A DNA stretch of 64,000 bases from Pseudomonas lalucatii (GTDB taxonomy: Bacteria; Pseudomonadota; Gammaproteobacteria; Pseudomonadales; Pseudomonadaceae), in assembly GCF_018398425.1 (NCBI RefSeq), contig NZ_JADPMV010000001.1:124001-188000 (forward strand), in the 5' to 3' direction. A model generated the notes under the pieces. That model did not search any database. It saw only the letters and a program-made list of their open reading frames with translations, and had not been told where the DNA came from. Each line of letters begins with the position of its first letter. Within the stretch, counting starts at the first letter, position 1. Shown here one piece after another: positions 1-7,828 of the stretch. Position numbers and translations under genes: made by a program.

Positions 1-649
1 CTGAACCCGGCCGGTCCGGCCGCCCGCAATACGGGCGCTGCCGGCTGGGCCGGGGCCGGTGCAATCGACTAACGGTGCTGGCGGGCCCCGACACAGCGAC
101 CACACTGAAGGGTGAGCCAGAGGCGACAGATTGGCTCGTGCATACCATCGTCGAGCGCTGTTGATCGCCCGCGAGCGCCATGGCGGATGCCCTGTTGCCT
201 GGGGGCGTCTGCGCAGGCTGGCCTGAGGACGCCGCGGGGTCGATGCCTGGCGATGGTCAATCCGTCCCCCCTCGACCGCCAGCCGACTGACCAGGCACTT
301 GGGCTACGGCCCTCGGTGCGAGCCGCAGGCTGCACCGCGCTCTTTAATCCTTGACCAGACATACCGGAACAACAACACGCATTCGCCGGGCCCCGGCCCA
401 TGTAACGGTATTCATCTCCAGCAGGCCTAGTCCGACCGGCCTGTTTTCACGGCAGGCGCCAGCGCCCGCCGGGTTTCAGTCAGTGTCTTTACCACCGTTG
501 CGTGCCGTGCTCGCAGTACCGGCTGCTGTTGACAGCTCGATGGATCGGGACAGGCACCCGCGACCGCGAGCTGCCCGCCCGAGTCCGGACCCAGGTCATC
601 TCCTGTCGTCGAGCCGATGCAGATCAAACTCACGCACAGGACGTTCGTT
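1..649. other. No recognised gene; possible 3' tail of an upstream gene at 1-72
   Basis: About 650 bases without a gene I can support. In one plus-strand frame bases 1-72 read as a short Ala/Gly/Pro-rich tail ending in TAA, which could be the C-terminus of a gene starting before the window, but there is nothing to identify it. Short open frames between 69 and 690 lie on both strands, overlap each other and resemble no family, so I treat them as chance frames in GC-rich DNA. A small hairpin (6-bp stem, 21-26 with 32-37) lies near the start. The promoter of the stress-protein gene at 650 must be here, but I could not place it. Confidence 0.4.
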
Positions 650-1654
650 ATGCAAACTATCCGCAATACCCTCGTGGTGCTGGATGTAACGCAACCCGCA
701 TCCCAGATACTCAACCGGGCCAAGCTGATCGCCAGCGCGACCCAGTCGCACCTGCATCTGCTGGTGTGCGACAAGCACAACGATCATTCCGCCCTGCTGG
801 CGCAGACGCAGGAAACCCTGCGCGGCGAGGATTTCAGCGTCAGCGCCGAGCAGGCCTGGCGCGGCAGCGAGCACCGGACCATCATCGCCGCGCAACAGCA
901 GCAGGGGTGCGGCCTGGTGATCAAGCAACATCAGCGCGACACCCGCCTGAGCAAGAACCTGATTCTCTCCGAGGACTGGAAGCTGTTGCGCTACTGTCCG
1001 GCGCCGGTGCTGATCGTCAGAACCGACAGCCCCTGGCAGGGCGGCCACATCCTCGCGGCCATCGACGCGGGCAACAGCGATGTCGATCATCGCGTCTTGC
1101 ATGCCGGCATCGTCGGCCATGCCCACGACATCGCCAGGATGACCGGCGGGGCCCTGCACCTGATGACGGCACACCCGTGCGCCGAGCTGATGGCGGCCGA
1201 TCCGCTGTTTCGCGTCAAGGACAACATCAAGGCGCTGTACCGCAGCCAGTGCAGGGCGTTGCTGGCGGAGTTCGCGATTGCCGACGACTGCCTGCATATC
1301 GAGGAAGGCCCGGCCGATTCATTGATTCCCGCGGTGGCCAGGCGCCTGGGGGTGGCGCTCACGGTGATCGGCAGCGTCGCCCGCAGCGGCCTGTCCGGTG
1401 CGCTGATCGGCAACACCGCCGAAACCGTCCTCGACAGCCTGGACTGCGACGTGCTGGTGCTCAAGCCGGAGGACATCATCAACCATCTGGAGGAGCTGGC
1501 GGCGCCGCCGAGTGCGGACCTGGACCAGGCGATACACTCCTGGCCCTATAGCCATGCGGCCCGTGGCCAGGCACCGGGCGGGGGCCAGGCCAGGCCTAGC
1601 GAGCAGGACGAGGCGCCCGGGCCGGCTGCCGGGCCCGGAATTCCCGCGCGCTGA
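650..1654 (+). CDS. Universal stress protein, tandem UspA domains
   Basis: Predicted cytoplasmic stress protein of 334 residues with two consecutive UspA folds, roughly residues 5-145 and 150-280. Each domain begins with a hydrophobic beta strand (NTLVVLDV; HILAAIDAG) and the second ends in DVLVLKP. I chose the ATG at 650 over the one at 617 because AGGACG sits six bases before it. After the second domain there is a tail of about 50 residues rich in Ala, Pro and Gly that is not part of the UspA fold. Tandem Usp proteins in Pseudomonas are commonly tied to stationary-phase or oxygen-limited survival, but I see no Anr box upstream. The gene converges on the Gfa-family gene at 1698. Confidence 0.85.
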   Translation: MQTIRNTLVVLDVTQPASQILNRAKLIASATQSHLHLLVCDKHNDHSALLAQTQETLRGEDFSVSAEQAWRGSEHRTIIAAQQQQGCGLVIKQHQRDTRLSKNLILSEDWKLLRYCPAPVLIVRTDSPWQGGHILAAIDAGNSDVDHRVLHAGIVGHAHDIARMTGGALHLMTAHPCAELMAADPLFRVKDNIKALYRSQCRALLAEFAIADDCLHIEEGPADSLIPAVARRLGVALTVIGSVARSGLSGALIGNTAETVLDSLDCDVLVLKPEDIINHLEELAAPPSADLDQAIHSWPYSHAARGQAPGGGQARPSEQDEAPGPAAGPGIPAR

Positions 1655-1661
1655 GAGCGCA

Positions 1662-1680
1662 GCCCGGTCCGTGACCGGGC
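1662..1680. terminator. Hairpin between convergent genes, possible terminator
   Basis: A perfect 8-bp stem (GCCCGGTC at 1662-1669 with GACCGGGC at 1673-1680) and a 3-base loop. It lies eight bases after the stop of the UspA gene and before the 3' end of the convergent Gfa gene. There is no T-run on either side, so its strength as an intrinsic terminator is doubtful. Confidence 0.4.
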
Positions 1681-1697
1681 GCCGGCCCCGGCGTGCC

Positions 1698-2276
1698 TCA
1701 GGCCTTCAGCGCGCCTGAGGCTTTGGCCACGTGGGTGGCGATGGCGTCCATCAGCGCGGGCGACAGACAGTCGTAGGGTTCCAGGCCGAGCGCCTTGAGG
1801 CGGGCGCGCACTTCGCCCATGAGCGCCGGATCGGTGCCCGACTCGATGATCGAGGAGACGAAGGCGGCAAACTGCGGGGCGCACCAGCCCTGGTCCGGCG
1901 ACAGTTCGGTGTGGATGAAATCGAGCCCATAGAAGGGATGGGCGCGGTTTTCGATGCGGCCGAACAGGTGCACGCCGCACTGGCGGCAGGCGTGACGCTG
2001 GATGGTGGCGTCGGAGTCGACCACGGCGAGCTTCTCGGCGTGCTCGGTGACCTTGAGCTTGTCCCGTGGCACCACGGCGACCAGGGAGAACAGGGCGCCC
2101 TTGGGCTTCCAGCACTTGGTGCAGCCGCAGGCGTGGTTGTGCGCCGATTGCGCGTCGACCCGCACCTTGACCGGGTCCTGGGGGCAGTGACAGCTCAGGG
2201 TGCCCCCGGCGAAGCCCTCGATGCCGGGCTGGATGCCGTTGTCGATCGCTGGGTGAATCGAGAATGTGCCGGTCAT
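1698..2276 (-). CDS. gfa: GFA-family protein, S-(hydroxymethyl)glutathione synthase type
   Basis: A 192-residue zinc protein of the glutathione-dependent formaldehyde-activating (GFA) family. Gfa promotes condensation of formaldehyde with glutathione, the first step of glutathione-linked formaldehyde detoxification; some studies regard it as a glutathione carrier rather than a true enzyme. The family's cysteine pairs are visible: LSCHC near residue 30, CGCTKC near residue 51 and CRQCG near residue 97. The length matches the full-size Gfa subgroup rather than the shorter unassigned GFA proteins. The start is strongly supported by AGGAGGTGG just upstream. No formaldehyde dehydrogenase gene is adjacent, so the rest of the pathway is presumably elsewhere. 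Confidence 0.85.
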   Translation of the reverse strand: MTGTFSIHPAIDNGIQPGIEGFAGGTLSCHCPQDPVKVRVDAQSAHNHACGCTKCWKPKGALFSLVAVVPRDKLKVTEHAEKLAVVDSDATIQRHACRQCGVHLFGRIENRAHPFYGLDFIHTELSPDQGWCAPQFAAFVSSIIESGTDPALMGEVRARLKALGLEPYDCLSPALMDAIATHVAKASGALKA

Positions 2277-2636
2277 TTTCCACCTCCTCAGGTTGCCAAC
2301 CCTTTGAGCGTAGCGCGGGGCAGTGGCCGTGCCGGCGAGTCGGCGACCGTCGATCGGCCAGGCGCTGGCGGGGCGTATCGCGCCGCCGTGCGGCCCTCCA
2401 GGTTCCGTAGATTTTGGAATGAACCGAGTCCTTCTTTTCGTTTGAGGCCAGTGCCCATCCTTGTTTTCATCGATACCCGACGGCGGCCTGGGCTGGCGCC
2501 CGAAAGGCCGCAGCAGCTTGAGCGCCGACAGGCGGATGACGCGATTCAGGCCGTCGATGACGCCTGACTGTTAGGTGCATGGCCCTGGCGGGCGGCAGTA
2601 TCTGCCAGGCTTAAAAAGAATAATAAGAGGTACCGC
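2277..2636. other. Intergenic leader between divergent gfa and the ABC importer operon
   Basis: About 360 bases separating two divergently transcribed genes; it must hold both promoters. The last 40 bases are A-rich and end in AAGAGG, a good ribosome binding site for the gene at 2637. I looked for sigma-54 (GG-N10-GC) and sigma-70 boxes and found none with convincing spacing. Open frames here overlap both flanks and look like chance. Confidence 0.4.
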
Positions 2637-3410
2637 ATGACCAGCTCCCCCTTCGCCCTGGAAATCCGCGATTTGCACAAGCGCTACGGCGCTCACGAGG
2701 TACTCAAGGGCATCTCCCTGAGCGCCCGCGACGGCGACGTGATCTCCATCCTCGGTTCCTCCGGCTCCGGCAAGTCCACCTTCCTGCGCTGCATCAACCT
2801 GCTGGAAAACCCCCACCAGGGGCAGATCATCGTCAATGGCGAGGAACTGCAGCTCAAGCGCGGGGCGGCCGGCGAACTGCACGCGGCCAGCGGCAAGCAG
2901 ATCAACCGGCTGCGCAGCGAGCTGGGCTTCGTCTTCCAGAACTTCAACCTGTGGCCGCACATGAGCGTGCTCGACAACATCACCGAGGCGCCGCGCCGGG
3001 TGCTGGGCCTGAGCAAGGCCGAGGCCGTCGAACGGGCCGAGGCGCTGCTGGCCAAGGTCGGCATCGCCGACAAGCGCCACGTCTACCCCAACCAGCTGTC
3101 CGGCGGCCAGCAGCAGCGTGCGGCCATCGCCCGCACCCTGTGCATGGAGCCCAAGGTGATCCTGTTCGACGAGCCGACTTCGGCCCTCGACCCGGAAATG
3201 GTCCAGGAGGTGCTCAGCGTGATCCGCGCCCTGGCCGAGGAGGGCCGCACCATGCTGCTGGTGACCCACGAGATGAATTTCGCCCGCCAGGTGTCCAGCG
3301 AGGTGGTGTTCCTGCACCAGGGCCTGGTGGAAGAGCAGGGCCCGCCGGCGCAGGTGTTCGACAACCCGCAGTCGGCGCGCTGCAAGCAGTTCATGTCCAG
3401 TAACCACTGA
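2637..3410 (+). CDS. Polar amino-acid ABC transporter ATP-binding subunit
   Basis: ATPase of a family-3 (polar amino acid) ABC importer, 257 residues, cytoplasmic and predicted to work as a dimer on the inner face of the two permeases encoded downstream. Walker A is GSSGSGKST near residue 40, the signature is LSGGQQQR near 156, Walker B is VILFDEPTSALD near 177, and the switch histidine follows in LLVTHEMN. The protein most resembles the HisP/AotP group that serves lysine/arginine/ornithine or histidine uptake. It is first of four genes in one direction (ATPase, binding protein, two permeases), only 13 bases before the binding protein gene, so the operon starts here. Exact substrate is inferred from context, not from residues. 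Confidence 0.93.
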   Translation: MTSSPFALEIRDLHKRYGAHEVLKGISLSARDGDVISILGSSGSGKSTFLRCINLLENPHQGQIIVNGEELQLKRGAAGELHAASGKQINRLRSELGFVFQNFNLWPHMSVLDNITEAPRRVLGLSKAEAVERAEALLAKVGIADKRHVYPNQLSGGQQQRAAIARTLCMEPKVILFDEPTSALDPEMVQEVLSVIRALAEEGRTMLLVTHEMNFARQVSSEVVFLHQGLVEEQGPPAQVFDNPQSARCKQFMSSNH

Positions 3411-3423
3411 GGGAGCGTCACCC

Positions 3424-4176
3424 ATGCATAACTACAAGAAGATCCTGCTGGCCGCGGCCGCCACCCTGGCCTTAGGTAGCGGCGCGGTAGCCGCCGACAC
3501 GCTGAAGATCGGCACCGAGGGCGCCTACCCGCCGTTCAACCTGATCGACGCCAGCGGTGCGGCGGTCGGCTTCGACGTGGAGATCGCCCAGGCCCTGTGC
3601 GCCAAGCTGCAGGCCGAGTGCGAAGTGGTCACCTCCGACTGGGATGGCATCATCCCGGCCCTGAACGCCAGGAAGTTCGACTTCCTGGTCGCCTCCATGT
3701 CGATTACCGAGGAACGCCAGCAGGCGGTCGACTTCACCGAGCCCTACTACACCAACAAGCTGCAGTTCATCGCCCCCAAAGGCGGCGACTTCAAGACCGA
3801 CAAGGCCAGCCTCAAGGGCAAGGTGATCGGTGCCCAGCGCGCCACCATCGCCGGCACCTGGCTGGAGGACAACCTCGACGGCGTGGTCGACATCAAGCTG
3901 TACGACACCCAGGAGAACGCCTACCTGGACCTGTCCTCGGGCCGCCTCGACGGCGTGCTGGCCGACACCTTCGTCAACTGGGAGTGGCTCAAGAGCGACG
4001 CCGGCAAGGGCTTCGAGTTCAAGGGCGAGCCGGTGTTCGACAACGACAAGATCGGCATCGCCGTGCGCAAGGGCGATCCGCTGCGCGAGAAGCTCAACAC
4101 CGCGCTGAAGGAGGTGGTGGCCGACGGCACCTACCAGCAGATCAACGACAAGTACTTCCCCTTCAGCATCTACTGA
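3424..4176 (+). CDS. Periplasmic amino-acid-binding protein (SBP family 3)
   Basis: Solute receptor of the importer, 250 residues. Residues 1-24 form a Sec signal peptide with cleavage expected after AVAA, and no lipobox, so the mature protein is soluble in the periplasm. The family-3 fold is clear from IGTEGAYPPFN, GFDVEIAQALC, SDWDGIIPALN and DFTEPYY. This group includes LAO (lysine-arginine-ornithine), HisJ and AotJ binding proteins. The ribosome binding site GAGGGAG is excellent. A hairpin follows the stop codon and probably makes this subunit more abundant than the permeases. A basic amino acid ligand is inferred from the neighbouring lysine-related enzymes. Confidence 0.92.
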   Translation: MHNYKKILLAAAATLALGSGAVAADTLKIGTEGAYPPFNLIDASGAAVGFDVEIAQALCAKLQAECEVVTSDWDGIIPALNARKFDFLVASMSITEERQQAVDFTEPYYTNKLQFIAPKGGDFKTDKASLKGKVIGAQRATIAGTWLEDNLDGVVDIKLYDTQENAYLDLSSGRLDGVLADTFVNWEWLKSDAGKGFEFKGEPVFDNDKIGIAVRKGDPLREKLNTALKEVVADGTYQQINDKYFPFSIY

Positions 4177-4208
4177 TCCTCTCCGCTGGCGAGGAGGACG
4201 AGTGCTTT

Positions 4209-4237
4209 CCCTGGCCGCTCGGTGGAGCCGGCCAGGG
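4209..4237 (+). promoter_or_regulatory. Intercistronic hairpin after the binding-protein gene
   Basis: CCCTGGCC (4209-4216) pairs with GGCCAGGG (4230-4237) and GCTC (4217-4220) pairs with GAGC (4225-4228), with a single bulged base and a GGTG loop. It lies in the 99-base gap between binding protein and first permease. Hairpins at this position in ABC operons commonly shield the upstream message from 3' exonucleases or partly terminate transcription, raising receptor over permease levels. There is no T-run. Confidence 0.55.
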
Positions 4238-4275
4238 GCGCCGCGTCCACGCCAGCTCTTGCGTAGGTTCGCACT

Positions 4276-4971
4276 ATGACTCCTGATCTCTACGGGTTCG
4301 GCCCGGCGCTGCTCGCCGGCGCCGGCATGACCATCAAGCTGGCGCTTTCGGCCCTGTCGCTGGGCCTGGTCCTGGGATTGCTCGGCGCGCTGGCCAAGAC
4401 CTCGCCGTACAAGGCGCTGCAGTGGCTGGGCGGCGGTTACTCGACCCTGGTGCGCGGGGTGCCCGAGCTGCTCTGGGTGCTGCTGATCTACTTCGGCACG
4501 GTCAGCCTGATGCGCGGCCTGGCCGACCTGCTCGGCGTGGCCAGCCTGGAGCTGTCGCCCTTCGCCGCCGGGGTGATCGCCCTGGGGCTGTGCTTCGGTG
4601 CCTACGCCACCGAGGTGTTCCGCGGCGCCATCCTGGCCATTCCCAAGGGCCACCGCGAGGCCGGCCAGGCCCTCGGCCTGTCCAAGGCGCGGATTCTCTG
4701 GCGGCTGATCCTGCCGCAGATGTGGCGCATCGCCCTGCCGGGCCTGGGCAACCTGTTCATGATCCTGATGAAGGACACCGCGCTGGTCTCGGTGATCGGC
4801 CTGGAGGAGATCATGCGCCGCTCGCAGATCGCCGTGACCGCCAGCAAGGAGCCCTTCACCTTCTTCCTGGTGGCCGCGTTCATCTACCTGAGCCTGACTA
4901 TCCTCGCCATGATCGGCCTGCACCTGCTCGAGAAGCGTGCCAGCCGTGGTTTCCTGAGGGCTGCCGCATGA
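4276..4971 (+). CDS. Amino-acid ABC transporter permease, HisQ type
   Basis: First inner-membrane permease of the importer, 231 residues, with about five hydrophobic segments. The coupling (EAA) loop reads EAGQALGLSKARILWRLILP, the signature contact with the ATPase. Paired with the HisM-type permease that follows, whose start overlaps this stop by four bases. The upstream Shine-Dalgarno is weak (AGG about ten bases away), in keeping with lower expression than the receptor. Confidence 0.92.
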   Translation: MTPDLYGFGPALLAGAGMTIKLALSALSLGLVLGLLGALAKTSPYKALQWLGGGYSTLVRGVPELLWVLLIYFGTVSLMRGLADLLGVASLELSPFAAGVIALGLCFGAYATEVFRGAILAIPKGHREAGQALGLSKARILWRLILPQMWRIALPGLGNLFMILMKDTALVSVIGLEEIMRRSQIAVTASKEPFTFFLVAAFIYLSLTILAMIGLHLLEKRASRGFLRAAA

Positions 4972-5657
4972 ACTGGGAATTGATCGTCAAGTGGCTGCCG
5001 CGCCTGGCCGAAGGCGCCTGGCTGACCCTGGAGCTGGTCGCCATCGCGGTGATCGCCGGGCTGATCCTGGCCATCCCCCTGGGCATCGCCCGAGCCTCGC
5101 GGCACTGGTGGTTGCGCGCGCTGCCCTACGCCTACATCTTCTTCTTCCGCGGCACGCCGCTGCTGGTGCAGCTGTTCCTCGTCTACTACGGCCTGGCGCA
5201 GTTCGAGGCGGTGCGCGAAGGGCCGCTGTGGCCCTACCTGCGCGACGCCTACTGGTGCGCCATCGTCACCCTGACCCTGCATACGGCCGCCTACATCGCC
5301 GAGATCCTGCGTGGCGCGATCCAGGCGATTCCGCCGGGGGAGATCGAGGCGGCGCGGGCCCTGGGCATGGCGCGCTGGCAGACCTTGCTGTACATCGTCC
5401 TTCCGCGGGCCGCACGCATCGGCCTGCCGGCCTACAGCAACGAGGTGATCCTGATGCTCAAGGCCAGCGCCCTGGCCAGCACCATCACCCTGCTGGAGCT
5501 GACCGGCATGTCGCGCACCATCATCGCCCGCACCTACCAGCCGGTGGAGATCTTCTTCGCCGCCGGGCTGTTCTATCTGCTGGCCGCCTACCTGCTGGTG
5601 CAGGGCTTCCGCCTGCTGGAGCGACGCCTGCGGGTGGATGCCTGTCAGGGCCGTTGA
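4968..5657 (+). CDS. Amino-acid ABC transporter permease, HisM type
   Basis: Second permease, 229 residues, multiple membrane helices. The EAA loop is EIEAARALGMARWQTLLYIV. Its ATG overlaps the stop of the previous permease (ATGA), showing translational coupling; a longer frame opening at 4422 is just a reading-frame extension. Last gene of the importer operon, followed by two hairpins. HisQ/HisM-like proteins form the heterodimeric channel in lysine/arginine/histidine importers. Confidence 0.92.
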   Translation: MNWELIVKWLPRLAEGAWLTLELVAIAVIAGLILAIPLGIARASRHWWLRALPYAYIFFFRGTPLLVQLFLVYYGLAQFEAVREGPLWPYLRDAYWCAIVTLTLHTAAYIAEILRGAIQAIPPGEIEAARALGMARWQTLLYIVLPRAARIGLPAYSNEVILMLKASALASTITLLELTGMSRTIIARTYQPVEIFFAAGLFYLLAAYLLVQGFRLLERRLRVDACQGR

Positions 5658-5743
5658 GCCGCCTGCGCCCGGTGCCGCCCGAGGCGAGGGGGCAGGAACG
5701 CGCCGGCTGCTTTACGCGGCGCCGGCGCATAAGCAGACTGCGC

Positions 5744-5802
5744 TGGCGTCCTTGACGCCATGCACGCCGACTCGGGCGCCTCCAGGGGCGGCGCCCGAGT
5801 CG
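5744..5802 (+). terminator. Tandem hairpins ending the ABC importer operon
   Basis: Two inverted repeats: TGGCGTC/GACGCCA (5744-5750 with 5754-5760) and a 13-bp perfect stem CGACTCGGGCGCC (5768-5780) with its complement (5790-5802) around a 9-base loop. They follow the last permease gene and precede the Lrp gene. The second hairpin is strong but lacks a T-run, so it could be a weak terminator or a 3'-end stabiliser. Confidence 0.5.
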
Positions 5803-5886
5803 TAGCGAAATCAGTAAATTGCCAACGCTGGCCGGCCTTGCCGGGCGGCGTTTCGTTGTCTTGTGAGTTCTTGAGGTTGGTCCTGA

Positions 5887-6348
5887 ATGTCTGATTTGAA
5901 CCCGCTGCGCCTGGACGATATCGACCGGCAGCTGATCGCCGCGCTGCAACTCAATGCCCGCGAGAGCGTGGCGATGTTGGCGCGCAAGCTCGGCATCGCC
6001 CGCACCACGGTGATCTCGCGCATCGCCCGGCTGGAGAAGCACAAGGTCATCACCGGCTACGGCCTGCGCCTGGGCCAGCGGGTGCTGGACGGCGGGCTGC
6101 AGGCTTATGTGGGGATCACCCTGCAGCCGCGCTCGGGCAAGGAGGTGCTGCGCCGCCTGACCAGCATGGCCGAGGTGCAGCAGCTGTGTACGGTGAGCGG
6201 CGAGTTCGATTTCGTCGCCTGGCTGCGGGCCGACTCGCCGGAGCGCCTCGACCAGTTGCTGGACGAGATCGGCGAGGTGGACGGGGTGGAGAAGACCACT
6301 ACCTCGATCATCCTCTCGTGCAAGCTGGATCGCGGGCAGAAGCTCTAG
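5887..6348 (+). CDS. Lrp/AsnC-family transcriptional regulator
   Basis: DNA-binding regulator of 153 residues. The N-terminal helix-turn-helix spans about residues 10-60 (LDDIDRQLIAALQLNAR followed by MLARKLGIARTTVISRIARL), and the C-terminal RAM/AsnC ligand-binding domain follows (VQQLCTVSGEFDFVAWL). Lrp-type proteins sense amino acids and often control neighbouring uptake or degradation genes. Here it sits between an amino-acid importer and lysine-metabolism genes, so lysine or a related basic amino acid is the likely effector; that is inference. The Shine-Dalgarno (GAGG) is somewhat distant from the ATG. Confidence 0.9.
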   Translation: MSDLNPLRLDDIDRQLIAALQLNARESVAMLARKLGIARTTVISRIARLEKHKVITGYGLRLGQRVLDGGLQAYVGITLQPRSGKEVLRRLTSMAEVQQLCTVSGEFDFVAWLRADSPERLDQLLDEIGEVDGVEKTTTSIILSCKLDRGQKL

Positions 6349-6414
6349 GGCCCTAGGCGGGCAGGCCGCCGCGCGGGCGTGGGCTCGGCGCCATAGGCTC
6401 CTATTATTGCGGGC

Positions 6415-6462
6415 AATAAAAATCCCCGGTCGCCGACAGGGTTACTGCCGGCGACCGGGGAT
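6415..6462 (-). terminator. Strong intrinsic terminator for the lysine-dehydrogenase-like gene
   Basis: A perfect 14-bp stem, ATCCCCGGTCGCCG at 6422-6435 with its complement at 6449-6462. On the minus strand it is followed by TTTTTATT. It lies 18 bases beyond the 3' end of the minus-strand gene at 6480 and also separates it from the convergent Lrp gene. Confidence 0.8.
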
Positions 6463-6479
6463 CGATGACTCGCCGAGGC

Positions 6480-7577
6480 TTAGGCGGCCTCTTGAGTTTG
6501 CACCTCTTGCTCCTCGTAGGCCTGGCCGAAGCGGTTGCCGAGGAAGTCCTCCAGCGCCACCTGCTCCTGGCTGATAAAGCCCGACTGCGGCAGGCGCTGC
6601 TCGCGGAACAGGTCCAGGGCCGCACAGATGCCGGCGGCGGTGGTGATCTGGATGGCGCTGGTCAGGCGGCCGTTCTGTTCGGCGGCGAAGATCTTGCGAC
6701 TGAACACTTCCTGCACCAGCTTGCCGCCGCGCAGGCCGTTGACGGTGACGAACACCAGCACCACGTCCTGCATGGTGCTGGGCACCGCGCCACGCAGGAT
6801 GTCCTTGAGCTTATCCTGGTTGGCGGCCAGGCGCAGGTCTTCCAGGAGGAACTTCATCAGGTCGCGGTGGCCGGGGTAGCGCACGGTCTTGTAGTCCAGT
6901 ACCTCGACCTTGCCTTGCAGGGTCTCGCACAGGGTGCCGAGGCCGCCGGAGGTGTTGAAGGCCTCGTACTCGACGCCGTCCAGGGAGAAGTGCTCCAGGC
7001 CTTCCAGCGCCTGGACCATCTGCAGCTTGCCGTTGCGGATGGCCTCGCAGGGGTGGCAGTACTCGTTGACCAGGCCGTCGACGCTCCAGGTCAGGTTGTA
7101 CTTCAGGGCGTTGGTGGGGAACTCGGGCAGGGCGCCGACGCGCATCTTCACCTCGCGCACGCTGTCGAAGTGGCGCGCCAGGGAGTGGGCGGCGATGCCG
7201 ATGAAGCCCGGCGCCAGGCCGCACTGCGGCATGAAGGCGGTCTTGGCGTCCTTGGCCAGCTCCATGATGGTCTTGGTCGCGTGCACGTCTTCGGTCAGGT
7301 CGAAGTAGTGGGTGGCGCTGGCCTTGGCGGCTTGGGCCACGGCGATGGCCATGTGATAGGGCAGGGCGTTGAGCACCGCATCCTGGCCCTGCATGGCGGC
7401 TTCCAAGGCCTGGCTGTCGGCCGAATCGAGTTCGCGGGTGGCGATGCCCAGGTCGGCGATGGCCTGCAGCGAGCCGGCGTCGCGGTCGGCCACCAGCACC
7501 TGGTAGTCGCCGGATTTGTGCAGCAGCTGAGCGATGGTGTAGCCGATGTGGCCCGCGCCGAGCAGGAGGACGTTCAT
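6480..7577 (-). CDS. Saccharopine-dehydrogenase-family oxidoreductase, lysine 6-dehydrogenase-like
   Basis: NAD(P)-dependent oxidoreductase of 365 residues. It opens with a Rossmann motif (VLLLGAGHIG, residues 3-12) and carries LAPGFIGI near residue 128, YNLTWSVDGLVNEY near 163, FNTSGGLGTL near 214 and DYKTVRYPGH near 235. From memory these blocks resemble L-lysine 6-dehydrogenase of Geobacillus, which oxidises lysine's epsilon-amino group, more than true saccharopine dehydrogenases or carboxyspermidine dehydrogenases, though the family is broad. I start at the inner ATG (7577): GGAGATAAC before it is a strong ribosome site, whereas the ATG at 7592 overlaps that site. Divergent from the decarboxylase gene and convergent with the Lrp gene. 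Family is certain, substrate is inferred. Confidence 0.82.
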   Translation of the reverse strand: MNVLLLGAGHIGYTIAQLLHKSGDYQVLVADRDAGSLQAIADLGIATRELDSADSQALEAAMQGQDAVLNALPYHMAIAVAQAAKASATHYFDLTEDVHATKTIMELAKDAKTAFMPQCGLAPGFIGIAAHSLARHFDSVREVKMRVGALPEFPTNALKYNLTWSVDGLVNEYCHPCEAIRNGKLQMVQALEGLEHFSLDGVEYEAFNTSGGLGTLCETLQGKVEVLDYKTVRYPGHRDLMKFLLEDLRLAANQDKLKDILRGAVPSTMQDVVLVFVTVNGLRGGKLVQEVFSRKIFAAEQNGRLTSAIQITTAAGICAALDLFREQRLPQSGFISQEQVALEDFLGNRFGQAYEEQEVQTQEAA

Positions 7578-7828
7578 TGTTGTTATCTCCAAGGTTGCGT
7601 GTCAGATGGGGCCAGTCTAGAGAGCAGTTGGTTCGACAATAAGACGCACAAGGCATCAGTTAGATGAAAAATATGGTCGTTTAGTCGTGTTTGCGAGTCA
7701 TTGTGTAGTGATTGGCCGGACTGGCGAGCGGCGGCGTGCCGGGGTTCTTATAACTTTCCTGCCACATGGCGCCGTGGAGCCTCTACCCTGAGGGCAGGCA
7801 ATCCCTTATCCGCCGCGCAGGAGCCGTC
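7578..7828. promoter_or_regulatory. Divergent promoter region between the dehydrogenase and decarboxylase genes
   Basis: A 251-base region separating two divergent genes. Its middle (about 7630-7720) is clearly AT-richer than the surroundings, as expected for promoters and Lrp- or ArgR-type binding. I could not find a confident -35/-10 pair or a convincing ArgR box. Shared control of both genes is inference from the arrangement. Confidence 0.4.

Noticed and set aside
502..1551. Long plus-strand open frame overlapping the UspA gene
   Set aside because: It is an alternate frame of the tandem-UspA gene at 650, Arg/Ala/Pro-rich and without a recognisable domain.
2560..2636. Possible sigma-54 promoter before the ABC importer
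   Set aside because: The GG and GC elements in this stretch are 11 or 8 bases apart, not 10, so the spacing fails.
3472..4923. 483-codon minus-strand frame opposite the ABC binding protein and permease genes
   Set aside because: Low-complexity Gln/His/Leu/Gly-rich composition typical of antisense frames in GC-rich coding DNA.
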